Under the pieces are notes generated by a model that saw nothing but the letters and a program-made list of their open reading frames with translations, ran no database searches and was not told the DNA's origin. Of a DNA stretch of 51,849 nucleotides, positions 25,590 to 34,900 are shown one piece after another. A program made the translations under genes and the position numbers. Origin of the DNA: Akkermansia muciniphila (GTDB taxonomy: Bacteria > Verrucomicrobiota > Verrucomicrobiia > Verrucomicrobiales > Akkermansiaceae). Positions within the stretch are counted from its first letter, which is position 1. Every line of letters begins with the position of its first letter. The stretch spans positions 1 to 51,849 of the forward strand of contig CAMAYN010000003.1 in assembly GCA_945862285.1 (NCBI GenBank). Reading direction: 5' to 3'.

Positions 25590-25613
25590 TTTGTAATACC
25601 ATGACCATTACGG
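25584..25613. terminator. Short inverted repeat spanning both convergent stop codons
   Basis: CCGTAAT (25584-25590) and ATTACGG (25607-25613) are perfect 7-bp arms around a 16-nt loop. Each arm contains the terminal CCG TAA of one of the convergent genes (phoD-like and glycerophosphodiesterase). No T-run follows, so it may be a weak bidirectional terminator or simply a consequence of both proteins ending in Pro-stop. Confidence 0.3.
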
Positions 25614-26417
25614 CGCGCCTTTTCCCTGATCAAGTTGTGTGCGCAACCAAGCCGGGCGATTTGTGGTGATGGATGCTACGCCCATGGCGCGGAAACGCTT
25701 AGCTATCGTACCGTCATCGACAGTCCAAACGTGCAATCCGTGTCCTTGCTGTAAAATGTTTTGCGCAAAGGGATGATCAACGCGAGCATCCGCTTGGATG
25801 CCAATACCACTAGCGCGGAGTTGCATTAAGGTCTTACCAATCTCATCTACACTCGGTGACAGCGGTGATTTATTGTGAAATGCGGTAAGCCAATTCGCCA
25901 CAAGATCGGGTGCTTGTTCGCGTATCGTTGAGATGACTTTTTGATTAAAAGAAATGATGACGATTTGCTCGCGTGGGAGGTTGCTTTTCTTCAGCGATTC
26001 AATTAGAAAGGGTATAATTTCCTGATTTGACTTAATCTCAATGAAGATTTTCTTCTTCTCGGGGACTGTTTTGAGAACATCATCCAGTGTAGGCATCCTA
26101 ACATCTTTCCACTGGGGGCTTTTCCATGAGCCCACATCCAGTCGCTGCAAGTCTGCGAGATTGGTTTGGGAAATGATCAATTTTTCACCGCTGACTCGCT
26201 TTGTATCGAAGTCGTGAATGCACACAATTTTTTTATCTGCGGTCAGATGAAAGTCGCCCTCTATGCCGTCGGCACCTTGTTTCCATGCTAGTTCAAAGGC
26301 GGGCAATGTGTTCTCGGGCGCATCATGAGATGCACCGCGGTGAGCGATAATCCACGGCTCGGCGGCCTGCAATGTGGCGATCAAAATTGTTAGTATGGGA
26401 GCTAGAATGTAGTGCAT
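25608..26417 (-). CDS. Secreted glycerophosphodiester phosphodiesterase
   Basis: This 269-aa TIM-barrel enzyme hydrolyses deacylated phospholipids such as glycerophosphocholine to glycerol-3-phosphate and alcohol. A signal peptide (MHYILAPILTILIATLQAAEP) places it outside the cytoplasm. The catalytic set is visible: IIAHRGASHDAPENT with the two active-site residues, then GADGIEGDFHLTADKKIVCIHD. A late ADARVDHPFA and the HVWTVDDGTIAKRF end of the barrel complete the family pattern. It is the last gene of a minus-strand block and starts 10 nt after the Verru_Chthon protein A stop. It would supply phosphate or glycerol from membrane debris. Confidence 0.92.
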   Translation of the reverse strand: MHYILAPILTILIATLQAAEPWIIAHRGASHDAPENTLPAFELAWKQGADGIEGDFHLTADKKIVCIHDFDTKRVSGEKLIISQTNLADLQRLDVGSWKSPQWKDVRMPTLDDVLKTVPEKKKIFIEIKSNQEIIPFLIESLKKSNLPREQIVIISFNQKVISTIREQAPDLVANWLTAFHNKSPLSPSVDEIGKTLMQLRASGIGIQADARVDHPFAQNILQQGHGLHVWTVDDGTIAKRFRAMGVASITTNRPAWLRTQLDQGKGAP

Positions 26418-26427
26418 ATTGAATTTC

Positions 26428-29400
26428 TTAGATTTCCGCTTCGGTCAGCCAGCGGAAGTTAACGATGGCGAAGTTACGTCCGAATTTTTTGTTAATTGGA
26501 TTAAGATTCAAAGCGGTTTGCATCACATCGTCATCTGGATCGACGAAGTACGGCGTACGTTGGAGAATCACTTCACACCATGCGCGTTGCATGACCCGCC
26601 CACTCGAAGGCTCGAGGGATTCTCCACAAACACGCAGACGGAAAGTATCAGAACGCACGGATAAAGCTGGACCGATCATTTGCAAGACATCCGCTTGGGT
26701 AAGGAAGCCTGGAGCACCCCAAGCGACTGAGTTAGGCTTCATTGTTTGTTCGAGACTCGTTGCGTCCCTAATATTGTCCATGTGTCGATAGTCGGGCAGT
26801 GGTGAAGCATTATTTAGTGGGAATTCTTCTTCAAGCGAACTGTTAATGCCAGAAAGGTCGATGGCAGCTTGCAGAGCACCTTTTTTACCCGTTTCATCAT
26901 CCACAAGGCGGCGGTTAACAAAATCTGACAGGCTTACAAATGGGCCACGCAGTGCGACCTGCCGGGTGATTTCTTCTGCGAGTCGGCGAACTTCTACGCG
27001 CGACAATGTGCGTGTAGCCGACCAAACTTCATCGGCCTGTGGATCACTGCCATCCCATGATCTTCTTGGAAGCTGAAGCATCCGCGGGAAAGTGGTGAGA
27101 TTCTCGCCATATTGCTCTCCGACGGTAGAAAGGAGCATCGCCTCCCATGCGGAAACACTCAACGAATGAACGTTAAATGAGCCATCGACGGCTAAAGATG
27201 CTGCTGCACGATGAAAGTGAGTTAGGTCTGCAATTGCAGCAGAGTGCGCGTGGGGATTGACTACAATTCTTCCATTCGGGAGTCGTGCGTCGGGATTATT
27301 CATGAGAGTGGCCACTTGCTGCGCTGTGCCACTTCGTATAAAAAAGGAATCCCATAATGCGTGGTTCAGCTCGTAGCTTAAATCGAAGATGAGATTTTCA
27401 TCAATGGCTTTTTGCGCGAGAAACTCTCGAGCATGCCACGCCCAGTTGTCTTCATCTGATGCTTGGCCATTGTCGTTGTTTGATCTGCCGTCTGTTGACC
27501 AACCTATGGTGTCACGATTCCATCCGCCTTTTTCCCGATGCAATCTGTCATTACGATCTGGCTGTGTGCCTGCGGCAGGAAATCTAGGATCGGCGAGGGA
27601 ATTTCCAAAAGCATAAGTAGGATGCCAGATAAACTCAGAAAATGGCGTATGCTGAAAAGCACCTAGAGAAGCGATTTCTGCACCAGCACGTGGCACGTCA
27701 AAAAGAACCCTCGCAGAAGGTGCGCGCAAGGCTTGATCATAGGGGTCACTATGATTAATCCCCGCCCGCAGACGTGGTTGCATGGAAGCCCAATCAACAT
27801 CCGCGTCAAATAAATCCCGCGTATAAATACCAAAAAAATGTGGCGCAATGTCTGTCACATTATCTTTGCAGGTACGATAGGAATAAGAACTACGCATATT
27901 CCAAGTGGCGATGGGCGAGCACTCGAAGTGCGGAGTGCCAGCTAAAGTGCCACCTCCTATAATATTCGATGCGGTCTCGCGAAGCCATCTCATCCGGAAG
28001 CCATCGCGGGTGCGGCGGTCTGGCACCACGTTGGCGAATGGTTGGGCAAGAGTTGAGCGCGGGAATGGCACGGGATTATTTACACTCCATTGCACAGGCA
28101 ACTCGTCTTCGTCGCCATACTGGTAAGCACAACTGACGAAGCGTCCCATCGGCATACCATTAAACGTTGCCAGATTCATGGAGGCGGGCGCATTGGGTTT
28201 CCATATCATCACGTAATCATCCGCTTGTGTGTATCCTCCAGTCTGAACGTTACCGGGAGGGCGCGGCGGCACGGCTTCACGCCACTCTAGGGGAAGATCT
28301 GGGACTCGATCATTCACCAAGCCCGGCTTAGGCGGAAAGCCTTGGATAACCTGGAACAAAGGCGTATTGTCAACCCGCCGATCCATGTAAAAAGCTCGGC
28401 TGGTGCTAGGGCTGGCCTGTGGCGATAGCAAGTTTTGTGCAAAATTTACTTCATCATAAATACGATTCGCGGCAGGACTCCACACGACTGTTTCTCCAGG
28501 TGGAATGGTAGCGCCATCCATTCGAAAGAACAGACTTCCGCGCTGTGAACCACCAGTGAGCCCCCAATACATGCGATAATTGAGCTTCTGTCCATTTTGC
28601 AATGTGACCTCGATGATTTTATTGCCATTGATGTGTAAGTAAATTGCAGAAGCGGGCACAATTAGCGGGAAATTATACGGATTCCACATCGCTACACGTG
28701 GGTAGAGGTGCGTTCGCAAACCAAAGGGCGCGGTTCTAGGTGCATTTGCTGGCTCATAATAGCTGAGATTGTAATAAAGAGAACCTTCCACCAATGTGGG
28801 TAAAAGTCTCGTGTTTGATCGGTTGCGGAATTCGGTAGGTCTACTGTTCCGCCCTCCAGCTGAAATATTTGAAACGATTGGGTTTTCAGAGCTTGCGGTA
28901 TATCCATTCAAAGGTGACCTCTGGGCACGGTTTGCCCAATCTCGAAGTAATCCAATATTCGGAGAAACTTCAGCGAAGCGATCTACAGGTTGATCAGAGA
29001 GACCGATGATATTGTCCGAGTCTCTAAGGCCGGGCAGAAATACATCACCGTTTTGGTAATTCTCAATTTCACCATTACTTTCGATGAATGCGCTAAGATC
29101 ACGCTTCCAGCCTCCATGACGGACATCGGTGAGCAAGCCTCGCGTCCATACGGTGTAGTCATGAAAGGTATTCGCGATGTTATTTCCTAAAATAAATTCC
29201 GATGATCGATCCGTTGCAAATTTTTGACGATCCGCGTTCGAGGCATCAGGATTTCCCGTTGCGGAAATACTTACATCCTGAGCCAAGAGTAGGGCATCGA
29301 ATGCGCCTGAATTACTTAACTTACTAGCATCCTTCGTCGCGATGTTAGCGTGGCATCCTAGATCATCGATCCACCATGCGTAGGCTCCTGAAGTTTCCTG

Positions 29401-29970
29401 CTTAGCGTTTTGGATGTTTACTCTAGGGGCACGGACTTCTCCAGCAGTCGATGAATTGCCTCCCGAAGATCGATTGCTAACCAAACGAATGGAATTTCTT
29501 TCATCAAGCTGGCTATTTTGATTGAACTTGAGATCGGTTTCATTCCCGCTGACGAGGATCGACCTCAGATTACTCTCGCGAAAGCTAGAATCGCGTCGAT
29601 CGGTTAAACCTTTGCCGTCGCTTTCACGCTGAATCCAAGGATTTCCCGTGGGATCGACTGAGTCCCATACGCCCGTCCATTGCGAAGTGCTAACATTGCC
29701 AGCATTGCCAGCCATAGCTACGGGAGCAGAAACTCGCTGATCAGGGCCGAGGTTGTTTTGTAAACTAGCAATCGCAGCCATCATCGCGAGTCGGGCATTT
29801 GCTCTCGCTTGCTCTCGGTGTGTTGACATCTGTGATTTGCGCAATTCAATTGTCGATAGGCTCAACATGCCGACAGCGATCATCGAGAGCAGCACTAGCA
29901 TGCTTATGGTAATGACCAAAGTGAAGCCAGGATGCTCTCTCATCTGCTTACGCGCAAAGAGATTATGCAT
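26428..29970 (-). CDS. Verru_Chthon cassette protein A
   Basis: This 1180-aa protein starts with a type IV pilin/pseudopilin-like leader: basic residues, then MREHPGFTLVITISMLVLL with Gly-Phe-Thr at the likely prepilin cleavage point. Many polar, Asn/Arg-rich stretches follow. The N-terminal run SLSTIELRKSQMSTHREQARANARLAMMAAI is diagnostic of the TIGR02600-type protein A of the Verru_Chthon cassette, a four-gene group of pilin-like proteins of unknown function. The usual B, C and D partners are absent on both sides. It lies 3 nt after a metallophosphoesterase gene and 10 nt before a glycerophosphodiesterase gene, so it is probably expressed with them. Confidence 0.85.
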   Translation of the reverse strand: MHNLFARKQMREHPGFTLVITISMLVLLSMIAVGMLSLSTIELRKSQMSTHREQARANARLAMMAAIASLQNNLGPDQRVSAPVAMAGNAGNVSTSQWTGVWDSVDPTGNPWIQRESDGKGLTDRRDSSFRESNLRSILVSGNETDLKFNQNSQLDERNSIRLVSNRSSGGNSSTAGEVRAPRVNIQNAKQETSGAYAWWIDDLGCHANIATKDASKLSNSGAFDALLLAQDVSISATGNPDASNADRQKFATDRSSEFILGNNIANTFHDYTVWTRGLLTDVRHGGWKRDLSAFIESNGEIENYQNGDVFLPGLRDSDNIIGLSDQPVDRFAEVSPNIGLLRDWANRAQRSPLNGYTASSENPIVSNISAGGRNSRPTEFRNRSNTRLLPTLVEGSLYYNLSYYEPANAPRTAPFGLRTHLYPRVAMWNPYNFPLIVPASAIYLHINGNKIIEVTLQNGQKLNYRMYWGLTGGSQRGSLFFRMDGATIPPGETVVWSPAANRIYDEVNFAQNLLSPQASPSTSRAFYMDRRVDNTPLFQVIQGFPPKPGLVNDRVPDLPLEWREAVPPRPPGNVQTGGYTQADDYVMIWKPNAPASMNLATFNGMPMGRFVSCAYQYGDEDELPVQWSVNNPVPFPRSTLAQPFANVVPDRRTRDGFRMRWLRETASNIIGGGTLAGTPHFECSPIATWNMRSSYSYRTCKDNVTDIAPHFFGIYTRDLFDADVDWASMQPRLRAGINHSDPYDQALRAPSARVLFDVPRAGAEIASLGAFQHTPFSEFIWHPTYAFGNSLADPRFPAAGTQPDRNDRLHREKGGWNRDTIGWSTDGRSNNDNGQASDEDNWAWHAREFLAQKAIDENLIFDLSYELNHALWDSFFIRSGTAQQVATLMNNPDARLPNGRIVVNPHAHSAAIADLTHFHRAAASLAVDGSFNVHSLSVSAWEAMLLSTVGEQYGENLTTFPRMLQLPRRSWDGSDPQADEVWSATRTLSRVEVRRLAEEITRQVALRGPFVSLSDFVNRRLVDDETGKKGALQAAIDLSGINSSLEEEFPLNNASPLPDYRHMDNIRDATSLEQTMKPNSVAWGAPGFLTQADVLQMIGPALSVRSDTFRLRVCGESLEPSSGRVMQRAWCEVILQRTPYFVDPDDDVMQTALNLNPINKKFGRNFAIVNFRWLTEAEI

Positions 29971-29973
29971 GAT

Positions 29974-31917
29974 CTAATTAGGGGAATCGACAATCGTTGC
30001 ATCACCAACGAGGGTTGCGTGAGCTCGCGAAGCTGAGTGATCTGGCAAATAGCCGCCAGACAGCCTGTCTGCTCTAAAATGTAAAACACTATTCTGATCT
30101 GCTGGCAAGGTGCGGACAGGCGTAAACCGCTGTAAATATCTTGCGGTTTTACTAAGACGTATTTCATCCAAATACCCAGCAAAGGGACGTGAAGGATTTC
30201 CTTTCCCATTCGGATCCGCACCAATATAGAGCGGCAATGCATTAGAAACACGAGTCCCCACGGCAGGATTGCTGGCAACCTCTTCGCCATCAACATAGAG
30301 ACGCACAGATTTACCGTCATACACTCCTGCAAGATGTGTCCATCGGTTTAACGTCAACGGCTTTGGCATCGTTGCTTTGGCATAATGATTCTCAATGTAA
30401 ACTAAGAACACCGCGCGACCCTGATCAATGTTGATCCCGTAGTCAGACTGCTCAGTCTTGGCAACGATCCCCGCTTGCTCTTGACTCTCCGTCGGATACA
30501 CCCAGGCCTCCAAAGTCATGGAGCCATTTGGTAAATCGAAATAAGAAGAATCAACGCGAGCACCCGAGGCTTTGCCAGTGATCTTGAGCGAAACTTGTTT
30601 CGTGCTCGGGGCATATACTTCATCCGGTAGCTTAGGCGGTGACATGCGCAATGGCATTGCTTTAGAAGGCAAGGCAACGCGGTATTTTTCACCTAAATAC
30701 TCCGTCGCCATCTCCATTTGTGGTGCTGTTACTGGTTGATTATCCGATGATGCAGCGCGAGACCAATTAAACTGAAATCTTGACTTTCCTTTCCCGGGAA
30801 CAACGAGGTGCTGATGATCTGGCTGTAGTGTCCAACCATTTTGCTTGGCGATACTCAGAGTGACCTCTATGGTAGCCTTAGCAGGATTGCTAATGTCCAT
30901 TTCATAAATGCCCGAACCCTTGCCTTCTTCCGTAAGGATTAGAGGCGGAGAAATTAACTGAGCTGTGCTTGCTCGCGCTGCATCCATATCAGCCAAATGC
31001 TCTGGTGTGAAGTCTCGGGGATCCATCACCGCGCCTACGGGCATGGTACTAACCTTGATTCCCCCTGGGCGCACGCTTACGAGATTGTAGTGATGCAGGT
31101 AGCCTAGTCCTGGATAGATGCCAGGCATGTGTCCTCCTGTTGCTCCGAGGGCGAAATATTCGATGCCGTCTTTATTCCCATCGTAGCGTAAACGATGGAT
31201 GTGTCCTGCGAAACAACCGCTGACATTGCCAGCCTTCACAAGGAGCTGATGGACTTTATCCCAATTATTCCCGGGGTAAATATCCGAAGCCCACCGCGGG
31301 TGGTGCATGAATAAGAAAACGTGTTTGAGTTCTTTCATCTCAGCTAGAGATTTTTCAAGGAACTCAAGCTGTTTATCGCTAAATTTTTGTTGTTCAGGTT
31401 TATTAAAATCCCGCGTCTTGCTAACGTCATTGGGGTCACCTTCATCGGAAAATAATACAAGAAAACCACACTTTTTATGCTCAAACCAATACCATAAGGG
31501 GCCGAAGTGCTTTTCATAGTTGCCTTCATGCTCACCAGCAGGCTTTGGGCCTTTGCCTCGCCAGAATATATCATGATTCCCAGCCACGGGAAACCAGGGC
31601 ATGCGCAATACGGATAGTGTTTTCCGGTATTCCTCCATTTGTTGCAGCCAGATGTCTGTATCATTGTAACCTTGAACTAAATCGCCCACAGTCATCACAA
31701 GATCGGGATCTAACAAATTTGCATCTTCGGCGGCTTGTGCGAGCACCTTGATCCCTTCTGGAGGACCACCGGTGCGATCGCCAAAAATGAGAAAATGAAA
31801 ATTCTCTTCATCTTTGGGCAGGGGTAATAATCGTGGATTTTCTCGATTGGTATGAATCTCATGTCCAAGCGCGAAATTAGTGATTACAAATAAAGTAACG
31901 ATGATGAATTTATGCAT
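29974..31917 (-). CDS. Secreted metallophosphoesterase with C-terminal LamG domain
   Basis: The ATG at 31917 (MHKFIIVTLFVITNFALGH) gives a standard signal peptide and 647 aa, 11 codons shorter than the ORF-track start. Residues 30-300 are a calcineurin-type phosphoesterase with FLIFGDRTGG, MTVGDLVQGYND, VAGNHDIFW, FMHHPRW and CFAGHIHRL. A linker domain follows, then a LamG/concanavalin-like domain (about 480-640) with MTLEAWVYPTE and DEIRLSKTARY. It should hydrolyse phosphate esters at the surface while LamG binds glycans or other ligands. It is second of four colinear genes, tightly joined to the Verru_Chthon A gene. Confidence 0.85.
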   Translation of the reverse strand: MHKFIIVTLFVITNFALGHEIHTNRENPRLLPLPKDEENFHFLIFGDRTGGPPEGIKVLAQAAEDANLLDPDLVMTVGDLVQGYNDTDIWLQQMEEYRKTLSVLRMPWFPVAGNHDIFWRGKGPKPAGEHEGNYEKHFGPLWYWFEHKKCGFLVLFSDEGDPNDVSKTRDFNKPEQQKFSDKQLEFLEKSLAEMKELKHVFLFMHHPRWASDIYPGNNWDKVHQLLVKAGNVSGCFAGHIHRLRYDGNKDGIEYFALGATGGHMPGIYPGLGYLHHYNLVSVRPGGIKVSTMPVGAVMDPRDFTPEHLADMDAARASTAQLISPPLILTEEGKGSGIYEMDISNPAKATIEVTLSIAKQNGWTLQPDHQHLVVPGKGKSRFQFNWSRAASSDNQPVTAPQMEMATEYLGEKYRVALPSKAMPLRMSPPKLPDEVYAPSTKQVSLKITGKASGARVDSSYFDLPNGSMTLEAWVYPTESQEQAGIVAKTEQSDYGINIDQGRAVFLVYIENHYAKATMPKPLTLNRWTHLAGVYDGKSVRLYVDGEEVASNPAVGTRVSNALPLYIGADPNGKGNPSRPFAGYLDEIRLSKTARYLQRFTPVRTLPADQNSVLHFRADRLSGGYLPDHSASRAHATLVGDATIVDSPN

Positions 31918-31982
31918 AATAGTGATAGTAAAAATAATAAGGTGCACCATATTTCGCAGGGCAGCCGAGGCATGAAAAAAAT

Positions 31983-34900
31983 TTATGGATTGTAATTTAC
32001 TTCCAATCTTAGGAATAAACGGTCTGGCGATGAAGTGTCGATGTTATAGTCAATAGTTGTGGTATTATTTACCGTGGGTGACACAGCATTCCAAGTAACT
32101 AAATCTGTGCTTGACTTAATAACGTATGAGATACGTGAATCAGTCGCGGCAATTGCTCCTTTCGGATATTTGACAGCAAGGTTTCCTCCACTCACCTGTG
32201 GCGCAGGTAGGGTGTCCGAAGCAGTTGGGCTCAGTCCTAAGGCATATTCGACTAATGCACTGATACCGTCTTTATCGTCATCTGATGTCATGCTAATGCC
32301 AGAGACACCCGCATTGGCTGCCCATGTTTGGAATGGCGTTCCCGTGCCACCTGCTGTGGTGATGCGCAACCTCGGCTTCGCAACATCGAAAGGCGTTCCG
32401 GGGAAAAACATCTGCCAACCATCAGTTGTCTCTGGACGAATTAATAAGCCGTGATTCTCTGAACCAGCTCGCCAAGCTCTCACTGCTGCCGTTACATCGA
32501 CCCATGCTGTAGAACTAAGCCCCAGTCCTCTCATGAGTTGCAGTGCCTCCGATGATGTATCCACACCACGTTTCGGACCGAAAAAGCCATAGCTGATCGA
32601 TGTCGTCCAAGGAGATACCATTTGATAAACACCAAATGGTCCTGGTGATTGAGCACTTTGTCCAGTGGTTGTTGTGACAAGCAATTCTGCTTTTACAATA
32701 TCTTGATCCAAAGGAATTTGGTTTACACCTTCACCAAAAGTGACAGGGAAATGCAGAAGAGCTTCTGTAGTGTTATTTGTTTCTAAGTCAAGAGTGTCTT
32801 CACCTATTTGAGACCCATCTACCGTGGAGCCATTAGGATTGCTTGTGATACGAGCAGATTGATCGGCTGTGAAATTATATTCACGATTCAGTGTGGTGAT
32901 GAATGTGACGACGAGTCTAGGGCGTAGCGAGACGTTCGAATTTCCTACCGTGCAATAGTTCCAGCCGTCAGTAGTGCCCGCAGCTAAAATACAGAAGCCG
33001 TGATTCTCTTCGCCAGACAGCCATTCCCTGACAATTCCAGTTACATCAGCGACACCAGCTTCTCCTTGTGCCAAAGTACCAAATCCAGATGTAGGTAGTC
33101 CGGTGGCAGCTCCACGGGCACCTTCGAAGCCAGATCCACCACTGAGATCGGAATAAGTTGTGCTGGCATCAACCGCACGAGTCAGTCGATCTACTACATA
33201 CGGCCCCCCTGTCTGAGCATCTGCCGCAACGGATGTCGTTAAAACAAGCTCTGCTTTTAGGACGCGAGCGTTGGGTGGAATCATCCCGGCATTACTACCG
33301 ATGATTCCATCAAAGCGAATCAAGTCGTTAATATCAGGAACTCCGCCATCAACTGCATAGTTTGCTACACTGCTACCAAGTTGTGCGGTAAATGCATTTG
33401 TGGTTGAATCGAAGCCAATTCGTTTTTGAAACTGACCACTATACCCGTTAAGTCCATGTTGAAAAACAACTGTGGTAGTAGGTGTAGAAGAAGCAGAATC
33501 GAAAATCTGTGCTGACGCGCTGGCATAAGTGCCCACAGCGTAATTGCTACCAGGCACCACAGAAAGATTGATTGTTTCCGTCACCTCCATCGTTGTATCG
33601 GCGATCACGGTAAATGTCACATCCACAAAAGCAGCACCTGCGGGAATGGTAGCCACTGATGAAAAACCAGAATAATCATTACCTGCGGTGGCAGTGCCAG
33701 AAGCAGATAGATTTACCACTAATGCATTTGTGGTATCGCCTGTGCGGGTAACGCGGAATGTAACTGATGTATCAGCACTGCCCTCAGTAGCAGATGAAGT
33801 CACAGAACGTATCACCACTTCATTGCCATCTACTGGCGAAGCGTTTAAAGGAACAGCAAGGAAGCGGAATCCGCCCGCTTGATGGCTATTGGAAAGATTG
33901 GGGAGGTCATGAGAAAAGACCACGAAACAATTTCCGTTGGCACTGTAGGCGTAAATATTGTCTCCGCCATTGCCTTCGTTGTGATCAGCATTAACAAACA
34001 GAACTGTGTTGCTGGGATTGATCAGTGAACCGTCGCCAAATTGCATTTCATATCCTTGAGGCACACTCCGACAAGTCACGGGTAATAGATCCATTTCACT
34101 ACTTAGAGAGCTAATTGTGGCGTTACTGGCAACTTTACCACTAATCACGCGCCGTGCTGTATCCTGCACATAAAGCAGCACGAATGGCTGATTCTCCAGT
34201 GTCCCGTTATTGTCATAAGTTCGAATCACCCAATTCTGACCACTAACTCCTGCCGAGACCACATGATCTGCATTTTCTCCGAGCGCCGTGGCAAGGACAT
34301 TCCCAGATGTAGGTAATCCAGTGATGGTATATTCTCCAGTCGCCGTGTTTTCTATGGAAACACTTGCAGGAAGACTGCTACTGTTTGCAAGAATGCTTGC
34401 ATCAGCATTTACGTAAGCACCAACCCAGCCATCGGCATAGGGAAAATAGCCAAGGGCAAAAGATGAAGATTCTGGGGTGAGGATGGGGTCTGCATCACCA
34501 GGTCCGCTGTTATCGTTGGAGTAGAGTCTTAGGTTACTTCCGTTATGGTGTACACTCACTATATTATCGTGAGCTGCTTGATTATTGTTCCTGACGGTAT
34601 TCGTTGTCAAAACAATACCACTAGAAATGCTGACTGGGGCGGAATTTAATTGTAAGTCAACAACACCAGGAACAGTGCCTGGAGTAGTCCATGCGCGTGG
34701 AGCGTCTGAGTTCAAATCGTAAGTCCAAGTCGCGGGGTTTTGCGCAGGAATGAATGTAGCAAGTTCCGCGTCCGAACCATTTAGCAAGCCCACAGAGTAG
34801 TTCGACAATGAAGGAGCAGCGAATGTAACATTTACTGTGAGAGCAGTCTCACTCTGCGTTTTCGCGCCAAGATTATCCGTTACCACCACTTGGTATACAT